A model generated the notes under the pieces. The model saw nothing but the letters and a program-made list of their open reading frames with translations. It was not told the origin of the DNA and did not search any database. The translations under genes were made by a program, and so were the position numbers. A DNA stretch of 64,000 bases from a virus, in the IMG/VR virus record IMGVR_UViG_3300042691_041718, positions 62,001 through 126,000 of that record; one strand, 5' to 3'. Below are positions 16,544 through 24,109 of this stretch, piece after piece. How positions within the stretch are numbered: position 1 is the first letter of the stretch; each line of letters begins with the position of its first letter.

Positions 16544-16616
16544 GGTTGAGTGTATCGAGTGGTTAGAGATTGCCCCGCAAAGGCAAGCACGTTGGTTCGA
16601 ATCCAATCCTCAACCT
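16544..16616 (+). tRNA. tRNA-Cys (GCA)
   Basis: The 73 bases fold as a cloverleaf. The acceptor GGTTGAG pairs with CTCAACC, the anticodon arm TTGCC/GGCAA encloses the loop CCGCAAA with anticodon GCA, and the T arm GTTGG/CCAAT encloses TTCGAAT. The discriminator base is T (U73), the identity base of tRNA-Cys. CCA is not encoded. The D arm GAGTGGTTA loop is normal but its stem has one A-G mismatch. Base 33 reads C instead of the nearly universal U. Cys codons are read by GCA. A terminator follows. Confidence 0.82.
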
Positions 16617-16621
16617 CAAAT

Positions 16622-16655
16622 AATCCACACTAATTTTTTTGGTGTGGATTTTTTT
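16622..16655 (+). terminator. Rho-independent terminator after tRNA
   Basis: The stem AATCCACAC (16622-16630)/GTGTGGATT (16642-16650) is followed by a T run. Confidence 0.85.
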
Positions 16656-16657
16656 AT

Positions 16658-16665
16658 TATATTTG
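16658..16665 (+). promoter_or_regulatory. Bacteroidetes-type promoter (TATATTTG)
   Basis: A TAnnTTTG box directly after the terminator and 15 bases before the ligase ATG. Confidence 0.65.
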
Positions 16666-16680
16666 TAAAAAATAATCATT

Positions 16681-17319
16681 ATGAAATACGCAACATTTAG
16701 ATACTTATACCCGCCTCGTCCAGAGAACGCAATTCCTAGTTCTGAACTTTATTATCATGATAATGGTTCGATGGTTGCTCAACCAAAATTAAATGGTTCA
16801 AACTGTCTTATCTTCACAAATGGTGAAGTTGTTTATAAGATGAATAGACATAATGATAGACTTACTAGATTTGAAATTAAAGATGAAGAAGTACTCAATT
16901 TATATAAAGGTACTGGTGGATGGACTGTATTAAATGGTGAATACTTAAACAAGAATAAACAAGATGAAAACAGAAAATCATTTAATCATAAATTGATTTT
17001 GTTTGATATTTTGGTTAATGATGGTGATTATTTAATTGGTAAAACATTTGAACAGCGAATTAAATTGTTAGATGAAATGTTTGGTCAAAACGAATCAGAA
17101 AAAGAATATCTTTATTCAATTTCAGATAATGTTTATCGTGTTAAATCATATGAAAATAATTTTAGTGTGTTGTTTGATAAACTAACATACAATAACGAAC
17201 TTTTAGAGGGTCTTGTGTTGAAAAGAAAGAATTCTAGATTAGAAATAGGAAACACTCCAAAAAACAATTCACGTAGTCAAATTAAATGTAGAGTGACTAC
17301 TAAAAACTATAAATTTTAA
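16681..17319 (+). CDS. RNA/DNA ligase-type nucleotidyltransferase
   Basis: A 212-residue covalent nucleotidyltransferase. The adenylation motif I reads QPKLNGSN, with K36 as the expected AMP-linked lysine. Motif III is LNGEYL, motif IV EGLVLKR and motif V the region around SQIKCR near the end. Only the nucleotidyltransferase domain is present, with no OB fold or T4-Rnl-type C-terminal domain, so it is shorter than T4 Rnl1, Rnl2 or DNA ligase. RNA repair, for instance of tRNAs cut by host defence, is a reasonable role next to a tRNA gene. Nick sealing in DNA is the alternative. It has its own host-type promoter. Confidence 0.8.
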   Translation: MKYATFRYLYPPRPENAIPSSELYYHDNGSMVAQPKLNGSNCLIFTNGEVVYKMNRHNDRLTRFEIKDEEVLNLYKGTGGWTVLNGEYLNKNKQDENRKSFNHKLILFDILVNDGDYLIGKTFEQRIKLLDEMFGQNESEKEYLYSISDNVYRVKSYENNFSVLFDKLTYNNELLEGLVLKRKNSRLEIGNTPKNNSRSQIKCRVTTKNYKF

Positions 17320-18071
17320 TTATTACTTTTTTTATAGTTATCAATTGCCCATAATGGTTGTAGATTTGATAAAGAATTGACTATTGATGGTGGTGTTTCT
17401 TTATCAAATTTACTAACTGGTATTATATGATCAATATGCCATTCACCCCAATTATCCCAAGACATGCCTTCTAAAAATTTACTTTCAATATTATCTCTAA
17501 ATTCTTTCGATGAGTATCCTAATATATCAATAGTACTCTCTGATTTTTTAATATTAAAATAGTATAGTACCCTACGTAGTGAGTTTCTCCAAGCTACTAT
17601 ATGTGGATTTTTACTTGACCAATTATAAATATACTTTCTGTGTTTTTCTTTATGTTCTGGTAGATCTTTAATGGATTCATAGTATTTCTTTTTCCAATTT
17701 CTAATATAATCTTTATTCTCTTCATAGTATCTCCGTTTAGATATTTTTACCTTTTCTGAATTATTCTTTCTATATTTTCTACCAGCATTTGAAATTTTAT
17801 CTCTAAGTTCTTGATCTGTATTATATCTATTCCTTCGTCTTTCATTAATTTCTTCTTTATTTGACTCGTACTTTTCTTTATACTTTTCAAGTAAATCATA
17901 TTTATTTTCTTTATAATAATTATTGAGATATTTTTTCATTTTATCTCTATTTTTAATTCTATATTCTCTTTCACAATCTTTACATTGAGTTCTTAATCCA
18001 TCATTTGATATCTTTAATTTATTAAAGTTTATCAGATCTTTATATTCTCCACATTTTTTACATTTTTTCAT
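17316..18071 (-). CDS. HNH homing-type endonuclease
   Basis: A 251-residue protein. The N-terminus has a four-cysteine zinc finger (CKKCGEYK ... CKDCEREY). A long Lys/Glu/Arg/Tyr-rich helical region follows with repeated K-x-x-Y-Y-x-x-N-K units. The C-terminus is a canonical HNH core, WHIDHIIPVS with LSNLQPLWAIDNYKKSN. This build is typical of phage free-standing HNH endonucleases. It is convergent with the ligase gene and overlaps its end by 4 bases. A late-like motif lies 4 bases upstream of its ATG. Confidence 0.88.
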   Translation of the reverse strand: MKKCKKCGEYKDLINFNKLKISNDGLRTQCKDCEREYRIKNRDKMKKYLNNYYKENKYDLLEKYKEKYESNKEEINERRRNRYNTDQELRDKISNAGRKYRKNNSEKVKISKRRYYEENKDYIRNWKKKYYESIKDLPEHKEKHRKYIYNWSSKNPHIVAWRNSLRRVLYYFNIKKSESTIDILGYSSKEFRDNIESKFLEGMSWDNWGEWHIDHIIPVSKFDKETPPSIVNSLSNLQPLWAIDNYKKSNN

Positions 18072-18075
18072 ATAT

Positions 18076-18086
18076 TATATATTTAA
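18076..18086 (-). promoter_or_regulatory. Late-type promoter motif, variant
   Basis: TTAAATATATA on the minus strand, 4 bases before the HNH gene ATG. Confidence 0.4.
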
Positions 18087-18136
18087 TTTTGACTACTTCG
18101 TTATTAAATGAAATTATAGTAAACCAATACTCATTT

Positions 18137-18147
18137 TTTAATATATA
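18137..18147 (+). promoter_or_regulatory. Late-type promoter motif TTTAATATATA
   Basis: A perfect copy 21 bases before the Nudix gene ATG. Confidence 0.55.
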
Positions 18148-18168
18148 AGAAAATAGTATATAATTAAA

Positions 18169-18735
18169 ATGGAGAAATTTTCGAGATTAAAACCAAAGAC
18201 TAATTCCGAACCAAAAGATGATGTAGTTTTTGATGGTGATAAATTTAAAATAATTAAGTATGAAGATTGGAGTATTGTAAAAGGTGGTGATGCTATCATC
18301 TGTATTCCAATTTTAATTGAAACAAATCAAATTATTCTGAGATATGAATATGTACCAACATATAAATATGTTGAAGGTACTGAATATCACTTAACTTTAG
18401 TTGCTGGTGGTATTGAAAAAGGAGAAGATCCACTTACAGCTCTTTTTAGAGAATTGGAAGAAGAAGCTGGTATTGTAGTTAGAGAAGATTATTCACCAGA
18501 GGAATTGAGACCACTTTTCGCGAGTAAAGGTCAAACAGCTAAATTTTATCCATTTATTTTACCACTTAATGAAAGAGATTATCATGAAGTGATTGCTAAA
18601 GGTGATGGTTCTAAAGCAGAGGCTATGAGTAAGGCAGTCAAAGTTGATATTAAATATTTAGATTCTCTTAACGCATCTGATATTTTTACAGATTATATGT
18701 TATTAAAAGTTAAAGAATATTTAAACTTAAAATAA
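18169..18735 (+). CDS. Nudix hydrolase, ADP-ribose pyrophosphatase-like
   Basis: A 188-residue protein with a complete Nudix box, GGIEKGEDPLTALFRELEEE followed by AGI (about residues 84-106), giving G-x5-E-x7-R-E-x2-E-E-x-G. The strands before it (ILRYEYVPTYKY) and the late acidic loop match the NUDT5/ADP-ribose pyrophosphatase branch. Hydrolysis of ADP-ribose or a related nucleoside diphosphate-X is likely. Together with the phage sirtuin and the SLOG protein it hints at NAD/ADP-ribose turnover. It has a late-type motif and shares its transcript with the I78 inhibitor gene. Confidence 0.88.
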   Translation: MEKFSRLKPKTNSEPKDDVVFDGDKFKIIKYEDWSIVKGGDAIICIPILIETNQIILRYEYVPTYKYVEGTEYHLTLVAGGIEKGEDPLTALFRELEEEAGIVVREDYSPEELRPLFASKGQTAKFYPFILPLNERDYHEVIAKGDGSKAEAMSKAVKVDIKYLDSLNASDIFTDYMLLKVKEYLNLK

Positions 18736-18764
18736 ATATTTTATATAAAAAATAAAAGATTATT

Positions 18765-18986
18765 ATGTTTGAAAGTAGATTGAGAAATAATGGATTATAT
18801 TCAGTTTCAGAATATAAAGGTAAAACTTTGGAAGAAGCTACTAAATATGCTGAAGAAGGAGGGTATATAGTAAGAGTTACTGAAACCGATGGTAATTCTA
18901 TTATGGTTGACGCTTTAGATAACAAAACAAATAGATTAAATTTTCGAGTTAGAGGAGGTTTAGTTATTGATGTTTATGGAGGTTAA
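18765..18986 (+). CDS. Peptidase inhibitor I78 family protein
   Basis: At 73 residues it matches the I78 inhibitor fold. Y-K-G-K-T-L-E-E-A leads into YAEEGGYIVRV, then an E-T-D-G turn, then NRLNFRVRGGLVIDVYGG. The family's hallmark order is G-x-x-x-x-E-A, a V-R-V strand, and R-L-N followed by a G-x-V strand. Known members block subtilisin- and chymotrypsin-like serine proteases. There is no signal peptide, so it would act inside the cell, perhaps on a host protease. It lies 29 bases behind the Nudix gene and is closed by a strong terminator. Confidence 0.8.
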   Translation: MFESRLRNNGLYSVSEYKGKTLEEATKYAEEGGYIVRVTETDGNSIMVDALDNKTNRLNFRVRGGLVIDVYGG

Positions 18987-18989
18987 TAA

Positions 18990-19020
18990 AAAAACTCACT
19001 CATTAGAGTGAGTTTTTTTT
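18990..19020 (+). terminator. Rho-independent terminator
   Basis: The stem AAAACTCACT (18991-19000)/AGTGAGTTTT (19007-19016) is followed by a T run, after the I78 gene. Confidence 0.88.
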
Positions 19021-19036
19021 ATTTTTATAAAAATAA

Positions 19037-19047
19037 TTTAATATATA
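19037..19047 (+). promoter_or_regulatory. Late-type promoter motif TTTAATATATA
   Basis: A perfect copy 4 bases before the ATG of paralog D. Confidence 0.55.
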
Positions 19048-19051
19048 AGAT

Positions 19052-20650
19052 ATGAAGTATATTAAATTATATGAAGCTTTTTCATCAGACATCTTAAACA
19101 AGATGATTAAGTATTTAAAGTCTGAGAATATAAGTAATTCGAGTTTATCCAAATTTAAATCAGACCTATTAAAAGTTTTTTCAAATTTAGATATTCCTAT
19201 TAGTGATATACCAGATCAAAATGTTGAATATGGTTCTAAAATTAAAATTTGGAAAATTTCCCCAAAGGGAGATAGTAATATTTCAGGATTAAAATTCTGG
19301 TTTAATCGTGATGGAAGTTATGTTGGTTATTCGGGTGTCGGAAACAAACTTATTTCATTATCAGAGGGTAATGAAATTCCGGATGAATTATTAGAACGTG
19401 TTAGAAATGGTTATTTTTCAAATATTCCAAAAACTGGTAACTTAACTTCTGTTGAAAAAACGGTTGATAATTATAATCAATTGAATAGAGGTGATAAAGT
19501 AATTGCATTTTTATATGATATGCCGTTTAGTGAAGATAGAGACTTAGTTCATAATGATGAAGCAACAGATTGGACAGGTCCGATGACATTTGGTACTATT
19601 TGGAAAAGAGAAAGAGATAGAAAAATCTTTATTATACATGATAATGAGGAGGCTGATGGATCAACAGATGATGATAGTAGGGAGTGGAATCAATATGGTA
19701 GTTATAGCTGGGGTATAGGTAATCCAACTACGTGTTTTGGTGACCATTATTATTTAAGTTTATATACACCTTCTGATAAACCACTCTCATATGGAAAGGA
19801 GGGTGTTGAAGTTGATAAATCAAATCCTGATAATTTTAATCTAAAAGTAAGTGGTGATTATTTATCATCTTCTGGTAGTATGAAAGATATTATAAATGAT
19901 GCTGACTTTGGAATCTATATAGAATTAGTTGATTTAAAAACAAAATCAATAAAAGATATTAAAGATAAAAGAACAGAATTGAAATCTGGTATTATTGGAG
20001 GACCACATGGTTTATCCAATGAGGAATTAAAAGAAATTAATATCAAAAGATATACAGACTTAGCATTTAAAAGATCTGGTATATCAATAGAAGGTGTTGA
20101 TTTTAGTAAATTAAATGATTTCTTCAGTAATTTATTATCTGATTATTTTATATTAAATATAATTCTCCAGGATAGAACTTATTACGACTTTTTGAGTTTG
20201 ATATCATCAATAAGAAACCTGGTCATTTATATAAAAGAAAATAGAGATGAGAATTATATAAAAAGTGGATTTAAAAATATTGAATCATATTTGAATAGTT
20301 ATAAGTCATTAAAAAGTAAGTTTAACACTGAAATTGATTCTAAAATAAAATTAGTTTCAGAATTGGATAGTAGATTTGGTGATTTGATAAAACAAATCAT
20401 TGAAGTTGGTTCAGTTTTTAAAAATAAAATTAAATCAAGTGAATTTATGAGTCTTTACTCACTTAAAATATTAAATAGAAATCTTGATAATATTAAAAGA
20501 ACAATTGAAACTGATATTAGTTATAATGATTTAAACTATATTAGAACATTTGCGGGAGTAAATAGAGATGAATTACACACATTTAATTTTGATGGTGTGA
20601 ATTATGAAGATTCAATGGAATTCTTCAAAGCATTAAAAACAATGATATAA
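19052..20650 (+). CDS. Late paralog family protein D, capsid-targeting-like N-terminus
   Basis: A 532-residue member of the family of A, B and C, starting MKYIKLYEAF. It lacks the cysteine cluster. The family core is present: FIIHDNEEADGSTDDD with YGSYSWGIG (about residues 190-225), DFGIYIELVDL, then the basic ELKSGIIGG and NEELKEIN, and a helical second half. It is the most diverged copy and lies 13 kb from the others on the opposite strand. LYE-A fits the prohead-protease rule. The late motif 4 bases before the ATG and the terminator behind it make it a single-gene late unit. Function unknown. Confidence 0.8.
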   Translation: MKYIKLYEAFSSDILNKMIKYLKSENISNSSLSKFKSDLLKVFSNLDIPISDIPDQNVEYGSKIKIWKISPKGDSNISGLKFWFNRDGSYVGYSGVGNKLISLSEGNEIPDELLERVRNGYFSNIPKTGNLTSVEKTVDNYNQLNRGDKVIAFLYDMPFSEDRDLVHNDEATDWTGPMTFGTIWKRERDRKIFIIHDNEEADGSTDDDSREWNQYGSYSWGIGNPTTCFGDHYYLSLYTPSDKPLSYGKEGVEVDKSNPDNFNLKVSGDYLSSSGSMKDIINDADFGIYIELVDLKTKSIKDIKDKRTELKSGIIGGPHGLSNEELKEINIKRYTDLAFKRSGISIEGVDFSKLNDFFSNLLSDYFILNIILQDRTYYDFLSLISSIRNLVIYIKENRDENYIKSGFKNIESYLNSYKSLKSKFNTEIDSKIKLVSELDSRFGDLIKQIIEVGSVFKNKIKSSEFMSLYSLKILNRNLDNIKRTIETDISYNDLNYIRTFAGVNRDELHTFNFDGVNYEDSMEFFKALKTMI

Positions 20651-20676
20651 AAAAGAGACTGAAAGGTCTCTTTTTT
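20649..20676. terminator. Bidirectional rho-independent terminator
   Basis: The stem AAAAAAGAGAC (20649-20659)/GTCTCTTTTTT (20666-20676) lies between convergent genes. Confidence 0.85.
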
Positions 20677-21008
20677 TATTTAAATAGATTTTTCAATCTC
20701 CAATCTCTGACTTCAATTTTAAAGTCCTCAAATGAATTGGTTCTTGATAGAATGTCAACTTTCTCATTTAATTCTTCTATTAGTGATTTTAGTTCTTCAC
20801 TTCTTTCTCTAATACGACCATCATAAACGCAATCAATTCTAGAATCACCTTGTTGGATTGGTACAAACCAAATAGTTACATTTTGATAATTAAACGATTT
20901 TGCTATTTCTGATAATGTCTCCTCTGCTCTTTGTCGAGACATGCCACCAATATTAACATAATAGGTGAATATTGGGTTATCTAAATTTAATTCATTCTGT
21001 TCTAACAT
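20676..21008 (-). CDS. Small hypothetical protein with shared C-terminal tail motif
   Basis: A 110-residue protein. The first part (IFTYYVNIGGMSRQRAEETL, then NVTIWFVPIQQGDSR) looks like a small alpha/beta fold that recurs in large phages, with no known role. A helical region follows, and the end is KIEVRDWRLKNLFK, a copy of the shared tail. Here the tail is not followed by a coupled start codon, which argues that the tail is selected as protein. Its ATG overlaps the stop of the SHOCT gene by 7 bases. Confidence 0.7.
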   Translation of the reverse strand: MLEQNELNLDNPIFTYYVNIGGMSRQRAEETLSEIAKSFNYQNVTIWFVPIQQGDSRIDCVYDGRIRERSEELKSLIEELNEKVDILSRTNSFEDFKIEVRDWRLKNLFK

Positions 21009-21967
21009 ATCTTTGATAATAATTCTTTTTTCTTTTCCGAAAACTCTTCATCGGTTAAAACACCGGCTTTGTGTAAATCATCTAATTTCTTAATTAAATC
21101 TAAGATACCATCAATCTCTTTTATTTTATCCCATTCTTTTTTCAACTCAGTTTCATTTACTTTATTTTTCAATGGTTCTTTTTTTATATCAGATGTTGAT
21201 ACTGGTTTAACACTCTCAGGTAATAATTGTAAAATAGTTGATGAAATATGATATGTATCAAAGTCCATATCAATCTCAGAGAACTTTTGTGAAGATGATG
21301 ATCCCTTTTCAACTCTACCGGTTTCAAATGAAGTGTTAATCTTATGACCAGAAGATAAAGAACCAATACAATTTGATAAATCCACACCAGTTGTATATGT
21401 TGCATTGGTAGAATTATATGAAGTAGTTGTTGTACTACCACTTGTGTTTGTACCAATAATATTATTTGTGTAATAACCACCAGTTGTATTCCCACTTAAT
21501 GTTCCACTTCCGTAAGTTATCCAAGTGTTTGGGTATGTTGGATATGTAGGATAGTATCTTTCAATTATAACTGTATTAAATCTATCTCTCCAATTTTTAA
21601 TAGAAACAACAGATTCTTTATAAAAGAAAACTTCTAATTTACCGTTATTTTGAGTAGCGTTTATCGATTCTAATGAAGCGTCAACTTCATAAGTTGAAAA
21701 AATAAATTTCTTTTTATCATCAATAAAACAATCAAGATAAAATCTTTGACCTGGTTTTAAAACCAATCCAGTTTTTGAAATTGAATTACCATTTAACTTA
21801 ATATCAGCTAAGACACAGTCTGTAAGTGGATTATATAATTCGATTTGGAATTCTTCGGAATCTTTTAGATAAACTTTTCCGTTTTTAATAGATTTTCTAC
21901 CTCTATCAGTAGAATTTACGACCCAAGCACTTGGCTTAGAAACGTGGTTGTTTGCAATTTTTGCCAT
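21002..21967 (-). CDS. SHOCT-domain protein with Ser/Thr/Tyr-rich linker
   Basis: A 321-residue protein in three parts. Residues 1-130 form a beta-rich domain (KPSAWVVNSTDRGRKSI, LKPGQRFYLD, LEVFFYKES) resembling phage surface or decoration folds. Residues about 140-220 are low complexity, with YPTYPTYPNTW and many Gly, Thr, Ser and Asn. The C-terminus is a SHOCT motif, LIKKLDDLHKAGVLTDEEF, a short helix pair found at the ends of many membrane- or oligomer-associated proteins. A minor structural protein is likely. No late motif lies directly at its start; a related sequence occurs 93 bases upstream. Confidence 0.65.
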   Translation of the reverse strand: MAKIANNHVSKPSAWVVNSTDRGRKSIKNGKVYLKDSEEFQIELYNPLTDCVLADIKLNGNSISKTGLVLKPGQRFYLDCFIDDKKKFIFSTYEVDASLESINATQNNGKLEVFFYKESVVSIKNWRDRFNTVIIERYYPTYPTYPNTWITYGSGTLSGNTTGGYYTNNIIGTNTSGSTTTTSYNSTNATYTTGVDLSNCIGSLSSGHKINTSFETGRVEKGSSSSQKFSEIDMDFDTYHISSTILQLLPESVKPVSTSDIKKEPLKNKVNETELKKEWDKIKEIDGILDLIKKLDDLHKAGVLTDEEFSEKKKELLSKIC

Positions 21968-22018
21968 TTTTATTCTTTATTTTTTTAACTTATATCTCAA
22001 TTCATTTCTAAATTTCAG

Positions 22019-22074
22019 AGGTAACCCGGAATTACCTGACATAAGTTTAAGAACTTTGTTTATATATAATTAAA
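22019..22074 (-). promoter_or_regulatory. Possible promoter and leader hairpin of the SHOCT gene
   Basis: On the minus strand, TTTAATTATATATA (22061-22074) resembles the late motif with three extra bases. It is followed in the leader by the short hairpin AGGTAA (22019-22024)/TTACCT (22032-22037). This would give a leader of about 90 bases before the ATG at 21967. The call is weak. Confidence 0.3.
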
Positions 22075-22086
22075 TATCTTCTTTGT

Positions 22087-22563
22087 TTACAATTTTGTAC
22101 CACAACTTGGACAGAATTTATAATCATTATTCTCTGATCCACAATTTGGACAATACTTTTTAACTTTTATATTTTTCTTTTTAGTTAAAAAAACTTGAGT
22201 TATATCTAAAACTGTATTGTAATGATCTCGACCCATTGGTGGTAAATGTGGATTTTCAACCACAACCATATCAAATTGGTCTAACCATCTTTTGTATATT
22301 TCTAATATTCTTCTTCTATAATAAATATCTCCAGTATTTATAGTTAAAATAAATTTATTAAATTTGCTTCTATATAAAATAGTTTTAATGGTATTATATG
22401 TAGAAAATGTCTCTTCATTATATTTATGTGATGATACTATTGATATTTCAACAAATCTATATTCACCACCATCTTTCAAAACAATTCTATATTCACCACC
22501 TAAGTCGGTAGTAAATGTAAAAACATCATCATTTTGAAAATCACCTGTTACGTTGTAAACCAT
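22087..22563 (-). CDS. Zinc-ribbon hypothetical protein
   Basis: A 158-residue protein. The N-terminal 130 residues show an alpha/beta pattern (YRIVLKDGGEYRFVEISI, then FILTINTGDIYYRRRI) without a recognised family. The C-terminus is a classical zinc ribbon, CPNCGSENN with CPSCGTKL (about 137-158), giving two CxxC pairs. Such ribbons bind nucleic acid or mediate protein contacts. A late-type motif (TTAATATATA) lies 4 bases before the ATG. Confidence 0.7.
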   Translation of the reverse strand: MVYNVTGDFQNDDVFTFTTDLGGEYRIVLKDGGEYRFVEISIVSSHKYNEETFSTYNTIKTILYRSKFNKFILTINTGDIYYRRRILEIYKRWLDQFDMVVVENPHLPPMGRDHYNTVLDITQVFLTKKKNIKVKKYCPNCGSENNDYKFCPSCGTKL

Positions 22564-22567
22564 AATG

Positions 22568-22577
22568 TATATATTAA
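22568..22577 (-). promoter_or_regulatory. Late-type promoter motif (TTAATATATA)
   Basis: A ten-base copy on the minus strand, 4 bases before the ATG at 22563. Confidence 0.45.
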
Positions 22578-22615
22578 TTTTTATGTTTTTATTTTGAATT
22601 ATTCTAAATTGTTTG

Positions 22616-22623
22616 TATATTTG
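22616..22623 (+). promoter_or_regulatory. Bacteroidetes-type promoter (TATATTTG)
   Basis: A TAnnTTTG box 18 bases before the ATG at 22642. TTTG at 22593-22596 lies 19 bases upstream, the expected spacing. Confidence 0.7.
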
Positions 22624-22641
22624 TAAAACAAATTAAGAAAG

Positions 22642-23856
22642 ATGAGCAAGTCAAAAGAAAACTTTATTTTAAATACCTTCTTAAATCTTACTTCGAGAAC
22701 ATATCCTTATGGACTAGAAGATACTTTAGTTGCTGATATGAAGAAGATTGGTCTTTTTCCAAAAGACTTACAAAAAGATGTTCATGGTAACTATTACTAT
22801 CAGATAGGTGAATCAAGAACTATTTTTGCTTCTCACTTAGATACGGCTACAAAAACAGCAAGTAAAGTAAATCACGTTTTTGATGGTGATATTATCAAAA
22901 CCGATGGTTCTACTGTATTAGGTGCTGATGATAAAGCGGGTACAACTGTTATGTTGTATATGATGAAACACAATATCCCAGGTCTTTACTATTTCTTTAT
23001 TGGTGAAGAAGTTGGTTGTATTGGTTCTGGTTTGGCTGCTAAATCAATTAGTGAGTTTCAAGGTAAATATGATCGTATAATTTCTTTTGATAGACGTGAT
23101 GTTTTCTCTGTTATCACTCACCAATCTTGGTCAAGATGTTGTTCAGATGATTTTGCTGACCAATTAGCATCAGAATTGAATGCTAGTGGATTTGACTTGA
23201 ATTATCGTAAGGATGATGGTGGTGTTTATACTGACTCTGCTGAGTTTATTGATATTATTCCAGAATGTACAAATATTTCAGTTGGTTATTACAAAGAACA
23301 CACTGTAACCGAAAGTCAAGATATAAATCACTTAGAAAGACTGGCTAAAGCTTGTTTAAAAATTGATTGGGAGAACTTACCAACAAAAAGAGATCCAAAA
23401 GTTTCTGACTATAAGACATATGGTTCAAGTAAATCATCTTATAGTACACATGACTCTTATCACGGAGTTGATTATGGATATTCTAGAAGAAATAAAAAGA
23501 AAAAGAATAAAAATAAAAGAAAAGATTATGGTTACCATGATGATTGGTATGATAATCACCACGATGATTATGGGGATGATAATTTAGTTTTCGATGAAGA
23601 TGGATTTTGTCCTAATTGGGTTGGATCAACAACATTACAAAAAAATAATGGAAAAGAGTACTTTGATAACGGAAGTGGTCTAGTTGATATTACTAAACCA
23701 AAATCTCACTACGGTTGGATTTTAGGCAAATTTACTGGTAAGTTAACTGTTGAGGAATTGGCTATTATCAAAGGTCAATATTTAGATATGGATAATGAAA
23801 ATGATAAACAATTCTATCATTATCTTGTAGAATATATTAACGATGATAGTCTATAA
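22642..23856 (+). CDS. M20/M42-type zinc aminopeptidase
   Basis: A 404-residue protein. Its first 250 residues carry the di-zinc peptidase motifs in order: ASHLDTA (H-x-D), GADDKAG (bridging Asp), GEEVGCIGS (catalytic Glu pair), YTDSAEF (Asp) and YYKEHTVTE (last metal His). This resembles peptidase T, M20 and M42 aminopeptidases acting on short peptides. A highly charged linker follows (KKKKNKNKRKDYGYHDD and acidic His/Asp/Tyr stretches, residues about 285-320). A separate C-terminal piece reads HYGWILGKFTGKLTVEEL. The tail is unusual for the family. Expression from a host-type promoter suggests early or middle timing. Peptide recycling or processing of a host peptide is possible. Confidence 0.85.
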   Translation: MSKSKENFILNTFLNLTSRTYPYGLEDTLVADMKKIGLFPKDLQKDVHGNYYYQIGESRTIFASHLDTATKTASKVNHVFDGDIIKTDGSTVLGADDKAGTTVMLYMMKHNIPGLYYFFIGEEVGCIGSGLAAKSISEFQGKYDRIISFDRRDVFSVITHQSWSRCCSDDFADQLASELNASGFDLNYRKDDGGVYTDSAEFIDIIPECTNISVGYYKEHTVTESQDINHLERLAKACLKIDWENLPTKRDPKVSDYKTYGSSKSSYSTHDSYHGVDYGYSRRNKKKKNKNKRKDYGYHDDWYDNHHDDYGDDNLVFDEDGFCPNWVGSTTLQKNNGKEYFDNGSGLVDITKPKSHYGWILGKFTGKLTVEELAIIKGQYLDMDNENDKQFYHYLVEYINDDSL

Positions 23857-24094
23857 TATCGGTTGATTTTATAACCTCATCCGGAGCGTTTTTAATTTTG
23901 GAATTAGGAATATTATGTGTAACTTTAAAAGAAACTTTAGATAACTTTTCAGTGATTTTGACTGGTGTTAGTGGTAATTCTTTATTTAAATATTGTGAGC
24001 AATCATCTTCATTTAAGTACCAGTATTCCACTAATACTATGTCACCTACTTCATAAGTAGGCTTCCACTTTTTGTATTCGAGTATAAATTTCAT
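23837..24094 (-). CDS. Small hypothetical protein, SH3-like
   Basis: An 85-residue protein. YEVGDIVLVEYWYLNEDD suggests a small SH3-like beta barrel of the kind seen in phage proteins, but no family is certain. Its 3' end overlaps the peptidase gene by 20 bases on the other strand. The N-terminus MKFILEYKKW contains ILE, a possible prohead-protease site. A perfect late motif lies 4 bases before the ATG. Confidence 0.6.
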   Translation of the reverse strand: MKFILEYKKWKPTYEVGDIVLVEYWYLNEDDCSQYLNKELPLTPVKITEKLSKVSFKVTHNIPNSKIKNAPDEVIKSTDIIDYHR

Positions 24095-24098
24095 AAAC

Positions 24099-24109
24099 TA
24101 TATATTAAA
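24099..24109 (-). promoter_or_regulatory. Late-type promoter motif TTTAATATATA
   Basis: A perfect minus-strand copy 4 bases before the ATG at 24094. It also touches the ATG of the divergent gene at 24109. Confidence 0.55.
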
